Origin: an uncultured Eubacteriales bacterium
GTDB taxonomy: Bacteria > Bacillota > Clostridia > Oscillospirales > Butyricicoccaceae
Direction of reading: 5' to 3'
Length of the DNA stretch: 8,874 bases
NCBI GenBank assembly: GCA_934630445.1
Contig: CAKTWY010000107.1
Span: forward strand, 1 to 8,874
A model generated the notes under the pieces. It was not told the DNA's origin. It saw only the letters and a program-made list of their open reading frames with translations, and did not search any database. How positions within the stretch are numbered: the stretch's first letter is position 1; each line of letters opens with the position of its first letter. Below are positions 1 to 6,251 of the stretch, piece by piece. A program made the position numbers and the translations under genes.

Positions 1-478
1 CCGCGCGCGTCAGCTGTTCGAGCCGGTTGTCGAGAAAATACGCCTCCCCGCACGCCAGGGTGAACGCGCCCTCTTCAAGCACCTGCGGCGGGATGGCCGC
101 GGACATGAGCGCTTCCACCGGCGCGATGGTCACGCCGGAAGCGTCCGTCATCATGCGGTGCAGCGCGCCGATGCGCTGGTGCTCCCATCCGTGGGAGGCG
201 CTTTCGATATTGTGGAACATGAATTCGCGCGCCGGCAGCACCGTCGCCTGGATACCGGAAAAGCCGAGGAGATCCTCCGCCATGCGCCGCGCGGCGTCCT
301 CATCCGGCGTCACGATCAGCGCCGGGCGCGAGAGACTTTCGATTGCAGCCGCGGCGATGCCCGCGCGGTGCACGTGCGCCAGACCGGAGACCGCGCACGG
401 CGTCCGCTTGTTTTTGATTTTGAGCATCAGCTCCGAAAATTCCGGGAGCTCTGCAAAGAGAGAAGTGAGAGGATGCAT
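1..478 (-). CDS. mfd: Transcription-repair coupling factor Mfd, N-terminal part (3' end outside window)
   Basis: Mfd is a cytoplasmic DNA translocase that removes RNA polymerase stalled at lesions and recruits UvrA. The 159 visible codons, read leftward from an ATG at 478-476, match the UvrB-like N-terminal module of the family. They start MHPLTSLFAELPEF and include a degenerate nucleotide-binding loop region (AVSGLAHVHRAG, residues 29-40), as expected for this non-ATPase module. Further family features are a strand plus TPDEDAARRMAEDL (57-70), LPAREFMFHNIESAS (81-95), WEHQRIGALH (98-107) and VTIAPVEALM (116-125). A purine-rich stretch (AAAGGCAGG, 493-485) precedes the ATG by a few bases and supports this start. 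The full family protein is about 1,100-1,200 residues, so the translocase domains lie beyond the left edge. No pth gene, a frequent upstream partner of mfd, is present. Recognition is by remembered family pattern, not alignment. Confidence 0.9.
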   Translation of the reverse strand, partial: MHPLTSLFAELPEFSELMLKIKNKRTPCAVSGLAHVHRAGIAAAAIESLSRPALIVTPDEDAARRMAEDLLGFSGIQATVLPAREFMFHNIESASHGWEHQRIGALHRMMTDASGVTIAPVEALMSAAIPPQVLEEGAFTLACGEAYFLDNRLEQLTRA

Positions 479-538
479 GCCGCACCTGCCTTTTCTTTGT
501 TATGAGTGTGCGCTTAAAAGGTGAAAACAGCACAACAA

Positions 539-581
539 GCCATTGCCCCGATAGACATCCGGGGCAATGGCGTCGTTTTTT
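539..581 (+). terminator. Rightward intrinsic terminator-like hairpin beside mfd
   Basis: An 11-bp perfect stem (GCCATTGCCCC at 539-549 pairing with 561-571) has an 11-nt loop and is followed by GTCG and six T residues (576-581). The T-run is on the plus strand, yet no plus-strand gene is visible upstream, because this stretch is antisense to the start of mfd. It may stop antisense transcription, be left over from a lost gene, or act as a structure in the mfd leader when read from the minus strand, where no T-run follows. Confidence 0.6.
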
Positions 582-610
582 GCTTATGGAAAACCGTGCA
601 AACCACGGGA

Positions 611-649
611 AACAAAAAGCCGGTTCGCGTGCGTAAAAGAAACCGGCTC
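611..649 (-). terminator. Leftward intrinsic terminator
   Basis: On the minus strand an 8-bp stem (AGCCGGTT, 648-641, pairing with 625-618) with a 15-nt loop runs into TTTTTGTT (618-611). This is a standard Rho-independent terminator pointing toward mfd. No protein gene ends just upstream of it, so it most likely ends the transcript from the promoter at 959-987, or acts as an attenuator inside a long mfd leader. Confidence 0.65.
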
Positions 650-666
650 CGCTCCTCAGAACCCTT

Positions 667-693
667 GTCATTCCGAGCGAAGGCGAGGAATCC
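667..693. repeat. Dispersed short repeat unit of the GTCATTCCGAGCG..GAGGAATCC type
   Basis: The 27-nt stretch begins GTCATTCCGAGCG and ends GAGGAATCC and is imperfectly self-complementary (ATTCC/GGAAT). Repeats with this core are common in intergenic regions of many bacteria, and in translation give the familiar spurious HSERSEES or ARNDK peptides. Both kinds of shadow appear here (HSER on plus, FARNDK on minus). Only one copy is seen in the window, so the repeat status rests on recalled knowledge. Confidence 0.5.
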
Positions 694-958
694 CGGCCGT
701 AGGAGTGCGCACTCCAGCTGACGGACGGCCCACGCCGCGTGGCCTTTGGGGTATCGCCGCACGAGGAAGACAGAGTGCAGAGCAGCAGAACGCCCGGCCT
801 AAGCCCACGCCTGCAGCGCGTGCGCAAAATGCGGCTGTGCGCCGCGCGTGCATCATGCGTTTGCGTGCTGAAATTTCATATAACCGGGGATTTACTTCCC
901 GGTCGCATACTTTGAGCCGCCGCGATCGGCGGCAGCCTGCCGGGGAGCTTTTGCACAT

Positions 959-987
959 ATTATACCATCTGTTTTCGCTTTCAGCAA
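959..987 (-). promoter_or_regulatory. Strong leftward sigma-A-type promoter with extended -10
   Basis: Read leftward, TTGCTG (987-982) is followed by a 17-bp spacer and a perfect TATAAT (964-959), preceded by TGG, an extended -10. The start would be near 953. It faces the hairpin-rich non-coding stretch and then mfd, with no protein gene closer than mfd itself. Confidence 0.7.
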
Positions 988-1055
988 CAGAACCCGCACA
1001 TTCTTCCTTTTACCTGAGTTGTGTCCGTTGAAAAATCCGGCGATTTCACCAAACG

Positions 1056-1084
1056 TTGAAAGAAACCTCCGACCATGATAAAAT
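1056..1084 (+). promoter_or_regulatory. Sigma-A-type promoter of the HNH gene
   Basis: TTGAAA (1056-1061), a 17-bp spacer and TAAAAT (1079-1084) with TGA just before it (extended -10) lie about 50 bp upstream of the HNH start codon. The open frame formally extends back through this TTG, but its overlap with the -35 element argues that it is promoter DNA, not coding sequence. Confidence 0.7.
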
Positions 1085-1136
1085 ATATTTAACGAGATGT
1101 TTACCAGCACGCAACAATACGGAGGAGAAGTATGTC

Positions 1137-1751
1137 ATGGATGCTGACGAGATTGAAGAATTGACCATTGACCAGAAAATGGTGATCGCGGTTCAAGAAA
1201 TGATTGATACATACGGCCATGGATATGTTGCAACAAGAGCAGAATTAAAGGACTTTATCCTGGATAAATACAACATAGCGGATGGGAGCATGATACCATC
1301 AGACTATTGTTATAATCGAGTAAATGACGGAATTGCATTGTCTAAACCAACTTTATTTGAATATTTAGGCCGCAACAGTTACCGTTGCCTTGGTGAAAAT
1401 TATCCGTATTCCGGCGACATCTATCACAAAGAGCAGATAGCCGGCATTTGTCAGAATGGAGAGCGAAAAATATTTGGAATACCGGATAAATCTACAGAAA
1501 GGCCGAAGAAGAAAACGCAAAAGAACAGAGATCCCTCTACACGACTCAGATTTGAAGTGCTCGCCAGAGATAAGTTTACTTGCCGTTTTTGCGGCGCATC
1601 TCCGGCAAAAGACCCATCTGTAACGTTACATATTGACCACATCGTTCCGTGGTCAAAGGGGGGAGAAACCTCTTTGAATAATTTACAAACCCTGTGCTCT
1701 AAATGTAATCTTGGAAAGAGCGATTTAATGGTTGATATACCAACTGAATAA
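1137..1751 (+). CDS. HNH endonuclease-family protein with an N-terminal conserved domain
   Basis: A 204-residue protein with two parts. Residues 1-98 form a small domain with landmarks YVATRAELKDFIL (30-42), IPSDYCYNRVN (53-63), LGRNSYRCLGE (77-87) and IYHK (95-98). It recurs in front of HNH nucleases as I remember, though I cannot name its function. A lysine-rich linker (122-131) leads to an HNH fold at 136-196. This has a CRFC pair (C149, C152) and a second pair CSKC (C187, C190) for a structural zinc, the core HIDHIVPWSKGG (165-176) with the likely catalytic H168, and the N181-N182 pair in SLNNLQ. The ATG at 1137 is set by GGAGGAG at 1121-1127, 9 bases upstream; an ATG at 1132 is out of frame. 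Base composition is clearly more AT-rich than the flanking genes, pointing to horizontal gain. Likely roles are restriction or phage defence, or a mobile-element nuclease; the target is unknown. Confidence 0.85.
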   Translation: MDADEIEELTIDQKMVIAVQEMIDTYGHGYVATRAELKDFILDKYNIADGSMIPSDYCYNRVNDGIALSKPTLFEYLGRNSYRCLGENYPYSGDIYHKEQIAGICQNGERKIFGIPDKSTERPKKKTQKNRDPSTRLRFEVLARDKFTCRFCGASPAKDPSVTLHIDHIVPWSKGGETSLNNLQTLCSKCNLGKSDLMVDIPTE

Positions 1752-1753
1752 CC

Positions 1754-1796
1754 AAATGCACCACAAGATTTTCAAGCAATCCTGTGGTGCATTTTT
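1754..1796 (+). terminator. Intrinsic terminator of the HNH gene
   Basis: A 12-bp perfect stem (AAATGCACCACA at 1754-1765 pairing with 1783-1794) has a 17-nt loop and a T-run ending at 1796. It begins three bases after the TAA stop and closes the single-gene cassette. Confidence 0.85.
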
Positions 1797-2087
1797 ATGC
1801 TCATTTCCGTTATTTCGACGAAGGATATTGCTTTAGGGTTGATAGCCGCAAAACAGGCAAAAGGCAACGCACATCCCTTATATGCTGCATTGCGCCTCCT
1901 GTGGAAACGCAGTCAAATTGGGTTTATCCGTGTCGCATTTCTGCCGTAAGCTGTCGGAAAGGCATGACGATATAACACAAAGCGGGCGGCAAGCCCGCTT
2001 TGTGTTATACGCGTATTATTTTGTCCTTTTAAACGACTTAAACGACGCGGAGTATGAGTGTATTTTACCTGCGCGTCCGGCACAGGT
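1797..2087. other. Intergenic stretch without a supported gene
   Basis: About 290 bases between the HNH terminator and the end of the mannosidase gene. A plus-strand frame from 1882 gives MLHCASCGNAVKLG, faintly reminiscent of a zinc-ribbon CxxC, but it has no ribosome binding site, runs through the 17-bp stem at 1971-2009 and then into the antisense of the mannosidase gene. I do not call it a gene. A short direct repeat AAACGAC (2031-2037 and 2040-2046) lies near the right end. The region could hold a decayed fragment. Confidence 0.5.
1971..2009. terminator. 17-bp perfect hairpin downstream of the mannosidase gene
   Basis: TATAACACAAAGCGGGC (1971-1987) pairs perfectly with 1993-2009 around a GGCAA loop. 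The GC core is flanked by AAA and TTT, so its 3' arm reads GCCCGCTTTGTGTT in either direction. This is the form of a bidirectional terminator with a short interrupted U-tract. It lies about 80 bases past the stop of the leftward mannosidase gene and is its best terminator candidate. A tract of pure T is absent, so a repeat or mobile-element end is an alternative. Confidence 0.5.
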
Positions 2088-5000
2088 TCAGACCGGATCA
2101 ATGCGGAAGGACTTGATCTCATACGGCTTGATGACGAAGGAAAAGGCCTTATCAAACGCCTGCGGTTGGCCATAGGGCTGCTCCATCAGGTCGCACTCGG
2201 CCACGCGCCCGAGCGGCAGCGCGGTGGATACCGTCACGCGCTCCCGTGCGCCGCGGTTCTCATGCACGCGCAGGATGAGCGACTCGCCGTCCTCACTCTT
2301 TTTGACCGCGTCGACGAACACGCCCGGCACAGAGACGGAGAACGCGCTGAATGCATACGCCTGATCGGCCGCCGCGGAAAACGGCAGCACGACGGCCGGC
2401 TCGTTCAGCTCCAGCGCCGCGCGGTCCACCCCGGCGCGCCGCCAGTCGCCCGTATGCGGATAAAGCGCATAGGTAAAGGCGTGCACACCCTCATCGCCCC
2501 GCGTGTCCGGAAACGTACCGCTCTTTAAGATGGTCATATCCAGCTCGCGGCCATTGAGACCAAAACCGTATTTCGCGTCGGAGAGCAGCGCCACACCGTA
2601 ATCGCTCTCCGACAGGTCGACCCATTTGTGCGCCGGAACCTCAAACTTCGCCAGCTCCCACGACGTGTTTTTGTGCACGGGGCGCTTGACGTTGCCGAAC
2701 TGGATGTCGCATGTCAGGCCGTCGGCATATACGTCCACCGGGAAGTTCACCTTGAGAATACGGTTGACGTTGTGCCAGTCGACCTCGGAAACAAAATCGA
2801 TGCGCGCCGTGTGCGCGTAAAAATAGATGCGCTGGCGCAGCGTCGAGCGCGAATAGCGCCGCTCCACTGCAAGGCAGGCGCGCACAGGGCCGCGCTCCTC
2901 CACGCGCACGGAGCAGTCCTCCGTCATGGGCGTGCCGTTTTTGCGGTAAAAGATGTCGATGTTCCAGTTGTCGTGCCGCCCGGGCAAGTCCTGGTAAGCG
3001 GTCACGGCGTTGCCCACGCCGCCGGGCGTGATCACTTCGCGCGCCGCCTGCTTGTCATAAAGCGAAATGATCTGCCCGCACGCATCAAAGCAGATGGTGT
3101 AAAAGTCGTTTTCCACCCGCTCCGCTGTGATGGAAAGCCTGTTTTCCGCCGCGCTCGCGGCGGGGGCGGGCCTGGCGAATACATACCCCATGGACGGAAT
3201 GTCCTCGATGCAGGCCAGCGAGACCGGCTTGCCGTCCTCCTCGGTCAGCTGGGTGGGGTACACCCTGCCGCCGACCTCGACGGCGGGCAGCACGCCGGGC
3301 AGGCGCACGACGCCGCCGCGTGCAAAGGACAGCGTGTTGAAGATCAGATACCCCGCCTGTGCACCCGCGGGCAGGAGCTTTGCCAGATACGCCGCTTTCA
3401 GCGCCTCTCCCTGTGCAAAGAAGGGGGCAAACGAGCGCGCCGCGTCCTCGTATACCTCCTTGATGGAGGAGCCGGGGAGCACGTCGTGAAACTGGTGGAG
3501 CATGAGCGTGCGCCACATCGAATGAAGCGTCTCGCTCGGGTACGCCTCGCCGCGGGTGTGCAGGATGCTCGCAAGCAGCTCGAGCCCCGCGCAGAGCTTT
3601 TCGCCCTCGCGGTTGAAGCGCTTCATTTCGCTGATGGAGGAATACGTGCCGCGGTGGCACTCGAAGTAAAGCTCGCCCTCCCAGGTGGGAACGGGCGCCC
3701 CCTTCACACGCTCGGCCAGCGCGTCAAAATATTCGGACACCTTCATAAAGCGCGTGGCCGGCACGCCGGGGATGCCCTTCTCCATGCGGCGGTAGTGCTC
3801 CATTGCCTCCGGGTTCGGCCCGCCGCCCCCGTCACCGTAGCCGAAGGGGAAGATGGTCACGGGGTTGAGGTCGCGCTGGGTATGGCGCTTCATGCTGCCG
3901 ATGGCGCAGCTCGGCTGCAGCTCGCCGTTATACCCTGTGCGGGCGGAGTTGTCGTTGTGCGCCTGCGTTGTGATCAGCTGCGTCAGCACGCGGCTGCCGT
4001 CGATGCCCTGCCAGTAAAACGTCGTATAGGGGAAGAGATTGTACTGGTTCCACCCGAGCTTTGACGTGGAAAACGAATCCACGCCTGCGAGCTTTAAGAT
4101 CTGCGGCAGCGCCGCGCTGTAGCCGAACACATCCGGCAGCCACAGCGTGCGGCACTCAGCGCCGAATTCCTCCTTGAAAAAGCGCTTGCCGTAGAGCAGC
4201 TGCCGCACGAGCGACTCGCCCGAGGGCAGGTTCGTGTCCGGCTCGAGCCACATCGCGCCCTCCACTTCCCATCGGCCCTCGCGCACGCGGCGCTTCACCT
4301 CGTCATAAAGCTGCGGCGCCTCCTCGCGCAGGTAGACGTACAGCTCCGCCTGGCTGGACATAAAGCGGTACTCGGGGTACTGCTCCATCATGCGCAGCAC
4401 GGTGGAAAAGCTGCGTACGACCTTCTCGCGCGTCTGCGAGGTTTGCCATTTCCACGCCACGTCGATATGCGTATGGCCTGTGACGGCGGCGGTATAGCGG
4501 CCCGGGCGGCAGAGCTTTTCATAAAATTCTTCCCGCAGGCAGCGCCGCGCCGCGGCAAGGCCCTCGTAAAACGATTCCGAGTACGGCTCGGAAAAATCCA
4601 CCAGGTCCACGGCACGCTCGAGCGCGCGGCAGATCTCGTCGCGCGTGTCCTCCCCAACGGCGCGCGCCGCCTCGAGCGGTACGAACAGGTCGAAGAACAG
4701 GTCGTTTACCGCCTGATCCCTCTCCTCCAGCGCCGCGTGAAGATAGCTCTCAGCCCCTTCGCGCGGGATATATACAGCCAGGCCCAGCTCGGCCTCGCCG
4801 CCGGGGCTGAGTTCGGGCAGGGCGGCGTCCTCATGGTTGGCGTCCATGCCCTGGATGATCCTGCCGTTCAGATACAGAAGGCTGTGCACCGGAACATCCG
4901 TGCCATGAGTCTTGCCGTCTTTGTAGATGATCTGTCCTTCAAACATCTGCGGTGCGGAATGGATCGTGACCGAGCCGCTGTGCAGCGTGAAATACGCGCT

Positions 5001-5282
5001 GCCCGGCGCAAAATCTGCGGGAACCGCCGCGTCCATCAGGAAAAACGCGTGGCAGTCCGCATGGCCGAACAGCGTGCCCATCGCGTAGTCCATCCACGGC
5101 GAAGGGTCGCGCTTTGCCTCCTCTACGCTCTTAAAAAAGCCGTATTTGAAGCGCGTGCGCTGCATCCCCGCGCGTTTGGCGTAAATAAGCTCCCTCAGCC
5201 TCACGCAGCACGCCATCACACGCGCGTCTGAAAAATGCCGGTTGTCCGTTACCGGCGATTTCGCCTTCTCCAGAAATTTCAT
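2088..5282 (-). CDS. Alpha-mannosidase, glycoside hydrolase family 38, cytoplasmic
   Basis: This 1,064-residue enzyme should hydrolyse terminal alpha-linked mannose with retention, using a bound zinc ion. Residues 1-260 are the N-terminal beta-rich region of the long bacterial/MAN2C1-like GH38 enzymes. The catalytic domain starts at about 263 with GHTHIDVAW, giving zinc ligands H272 and D274. LWLPDVFGYS carries the nucleophile and zinc ligand D384, and HQFHDVLPGSS provides H599. A middle helical domain sits around 540-620 and the GH38 C-terminal beta domains run to the end. No signal peptide is seen, so it acts in the cytoplasm on imported oligosaccharides. The frame is open to 5423, but the ATG at 5282 is preceded by GGAGG with good spacing, and the codons upstream overlap an inverted repeat. 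Length is normal and no catalytic residue is missing. The upstream genes on the same strand are sulfatase-type. Family is secure by motif; linkage specificity is unknown. Confidence 0.93.
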   Translation of the reverse strand: MKFLEKAKSPVTDNRHFSDARVMACCVRLRELIYAKRAGMQRTRFKYGFFKSVEEAKRDPSPWMDYAMGTLFGHADCHAFFLMDAAVPADFAPGSAYFTLHSGSVTIHSAPQMFEGQIIYKDGKTHGTDVPVHSLLYLNGRIIQGMDANHEDAALPELSPGGEAELGLAVYIPREGAESYLHAALEERDQAVNDLFFDLFVPLEAARAVGEDTRDEICRALERAVDLVDFSEPYSESFYEGLAAARRCLREEFYEKLCRPGRYTAAVTGHTHIDVAWKWQTSQTREKVVRSFSTVLRMMEQYPEYRFMSSQAELYVYLREEAPQLYDEVKRRVREGRWEVEGAMWLEPDTNLPSGESLVRQLLYGKRFFKEEFGAECRTLWLPDVFGYSAALPQILKLAGVDSFSTSKLGWNQYNLFPYTTFYWQGIDGSRVLTQLITTQAHNDNSARTGYNGELQPSCAIGSMKRHTQRDLNPVTIFPFGYGDGGGGPNPEAMEHYRRMEKGIPGVPATRFMKVSEYFDALAERVKGAPVPTWEGELYFECHRGTYSSISEMKRFNREGEKLCAGLELLASILHTRGEAYPSETLHSMWRTLMLHQFHDVLPGSSIKEVYEDAARSFAPFFAQGEALKAAYLAKLLPAGAQAGYLIFNTLSFARGGVVRLPGVLPAVEVGGRVYPTQLTEEDGKPVSLACIEDIPSMGYVFARPAPAASAAENRLSITAERVENDFYTICFDACGQIISLYDKQAAREVITPGGVGNAVTAYQDLPGRHDNWNIDIFYRKNGTPMTEDCSVRVEERGPVRACLAVERRYSRSTLRQRIYFYAHTARIDFVSEVDWHNVNRILKVNFPVDVYADGLTCDIQFGNVKRPVHKNTSWELAKFEVPAHKWVDLSESDYGVALLSDAKYGFGLNGRELDMTILKSGTFPDTRGDEGVHAFTYALYPHTGDWRRAGVDRAALELNEPAVVLPFSAAADQAYAFSAFSVSVPGVFVDAVKKSEDGESLILRVHENRGARERVTVSTALPLGRVAECDLMEQPYGQPQAFDKAFSFVIKPYEIKSFRIDPV

Positions 5283-5326
5283 ATAGCCCTCCTGCAAAGC
5301 GGGCGCGCCGCTTTTTCTGCATATAC

Positions 5327-5332
5327 AGCATA
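5327..5332 (-). promoter_or_regulatory. Possible extended -10 element of the mannosidase gene
   Basis: Read leftward, TGG followed by TATGCT (5332-5327) resembles an extended -10, about 45 bases before the start codon. No good -35 lies at 16-18 bp, which would suit a promoter needing an activator. An alternative is TTGAAG (5371-5366) with TATCCG after a 17-bp spacer. Weak call. Confidence 0.3.
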
Positions 5333-5365
5333 CCACATCCGCCGGATAAGGCCATATGCCGTTTT

Positions 5366-5397
5366 CTTCAAATTTTGGCCATGACTTAAATTTGAAG
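5366..5397. promoter_or_regulatory. 10-bp inverted repeat, probable operator of the mannosidase gene
   Basis: CTTCAAATTT (5366-5375) and AAATTTGAAG (5388-5397) are perfect inverted copies separated by 12 bp, an AT-rich island in GC-rich surroundings about 85-115 bp before the mannosidase start. One arm contains TTGAAG, a possible -35. The form fits a dimeric regulator site, and the regulator is not in the window. A transcript hairpin is less likely because no T-run follows and it lies upstream of the start. Confidence 0.5.
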
Positions 5398-5522
5398 ATA
5401 TGGCATGCCGGCAAAAATGGCAAACCGCATTCTGCAGCGGAGCGGAACGCCGCGGCGCCGGGCGCTTGACGCAGTTCCCGTGCGCCCTGAAGAGCAGACC
5501 GCTGCCTGCCCGAAGCTCTTTG

Positions 5523-5895
5523 CTATGACAGATATCGATTCCAGTATGCATGGCTGCAGGGATGACCGGTATCCTCCCATGCGGCACGATAGCGCTGCAA
5601 AAGCGCGCGCAGGCGCTTCACTTCTTGCTGCATGGCAGGGGTTGCCGCAAGATCATATTGCTCATATGGATCGTTGATCAGATCAAAAAGCTGCGTTCTG
5701 TGCGTGCATCCCCGGTATTCAAGCTTATAGCGTGTGTCCTTGACGCTGCGCAGCACGTCTTTATATGCGAAATACAATGTTTCACGCGTGCGGAATGAGG
5801 GGTCTGTAAGCATGCGGGCAAAACTCTTCCCCTCCATCCGGCGGCCCAGGCGCAGCATTGGCGCTTTGGAAAACGGTGTTTCGTCGCTTCCTCAT
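5523..5895 (-). pseudogene. Sulfatase remnant: start region and C-terminal ~120 codons, core deleted
   Basis: Leftward from 5880 the frame reads ETPFSKAPMLRLGRRMEGKS and then a clear sulfatase C-terminus: TLYFAYKDVLRSVKDTRYKL, then RTQLFDLINDPYEQYDLA, ending at the TAG at 5525-5523. In this frame a TGA lies just upstream, so it has no start of its own. In another frame an ATG at 5895-5893, with AAAGGAG seven bases before it, reads MRKRRNTVF and stops after 37 codons at 5782. The simplest reading is that the original start and ribosome binding site survive, while most of the roughly 350-codon catalytic part, including the CxPxR site and the metal ligands, was deleted out of frame. It is non-functional and shares its strand with the intact sulfatase upstream, so it is probably a former member of the same operon. 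Confidence 0.75.
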
Positions 5896-6251
5896 GGCCG
5901 TACTCCTTTCTGCGCGCCAGATACAGGGGATTGATTAGACGACGGCTTTCCTCTTTATAATGGCGTAGCTCCATAATGCCGTACTGCGCACACAGTTCGC
6001 GCACGCAGTTTGGCGACTGCGGGGCGCGCAGGAGGATCCACTGCTCGCGGTTGCGTTCCCGCCCGATTTCCACCCCGGTCGGTGTCCGCCGCGCATACGC
6101 CGTTCCCGGCACATATCGGCGGCGTGCTCCTCAGCTCTGCGTGATACGGATACGTCTTGTCATAGGCATAGATCGTATCCCCGTTCCTGTCAAAAAGAAG
6201 CGCGCAGTTAAGGCCCTGTTTTTGCTTGCCGCTAAACCGCTTGTGCCGCAC
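5896..6251 (-). pseudogene. Decayed gene, probably carbon-nitrogen hydrolase-like
   Basis: Starting directly at the stop of the upstream sulfatase, the minus strand reads NCALLFDRNGDTIYAYDKTY (about 6210-6150). This resembles the strand and catalytic-lysine segment (DRNG...YDK) of nitrilase-superfamily amidases. The similarity then moves to a second frame, YVPGTAYARRTPTGVEIGRE (about 6117-6058), matching the segment before the catalytic cysteine in that family. This continues as NREQWILLR and further to SRRLINPLYLARRKEYGHEE, whose last part overlaps the start region of the next remnant. The N-terminal ~100 codons with the catalytic Glu and the Cys nucleophile region are missing or altered, so at least one frameshift and two deletions are implied. 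The family call is by eye and tentative; that the stretch is broken coding sequence is more secure. Confidence 0.5.

Larger units (their letters stand above)
611..953 (-). ncRNA. Candidate structured non-coding RNA (or long mfd leader)
   Basis: A near-consensus leftward promoter at 959-987 would start a transcript near 953, and an intrinsic terminator lies at 611-649, giving an RNA of about 340 nt. The stretch between contains no ORF with a plausible ribosome binding site. It does contain a dense series of local stems: 916-933 (GCCGCCG/CGGCGGC), 883-903 (ACCGGGGA/TTCCCGGT), 831-845 (GCGGC/GCCGC), 806-822 (CACGC/GCGTG), 727-744, 702-715 (14-nt perfect palindrome) and 667-693. I looked for tmRNA, RNase P and SRP RNA signatures and did not find them. 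6S RNA cannot be excluded by eye. The presence of a dispersed repeat unit inside it is an argument for it being a repeat-filled intergenic region instead. Confidence 0.35.

Noticed and set aside
300..827. 175-codon minus-strand frame overlapping mfd
   Set aside because: Its end overlaps the start of mfd in another frame and its beginning runs through the repeat-bearing intergenic region. It has no ribosome binding site and no motif.
611..953. tmRNA, RNase P RNA or SRP RNA identity for the candidate RNA
   Set aside because: The conserved GAGGAAAGUCC of RNase P, the tRNA-like TTCGA end of tmRNA and the SRP tetraloop region were not found on either strand.
668..958. 96-codon minus-strand frame starting at the -10 of the leftward promoter
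   Set aside because: It would begin at or before the transcript start, has no ribosome binding site, and ends in the dispersed repeat. It is better read as non-coding.
1056..1136. TTG start extending the HNH protein by 27 residues
   Set aside because: The TTG is part of the -35 element, the extension covers the -10, and a strong GGAGGAG site directs initiation to 1137.
1882..2175. Plus-strand frame with LHCASCGN, zinc-ribbon-like
   Set aside because: It has one CxxC only and no ribosome binding site. It runs through a hairpin and into the antisense of the mannosidase gene.
2628..4064. 478-codon plus-strand open frame
   Set aside because: It lies antisense within the GH38 gene, shows no domain, and is rich in Arg/Ala/His/Gly as expected for a GC-rich shadow frame.
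5283..5423. N-terminal extension of the mannosidase to 5423
   Set aside because: The extension (MPFLPACHIF...) has no family similarity, overlaps the inverted repeat and promoter region, and lacks a ribosome binding site, whereas 5282 has GGAGG in place.
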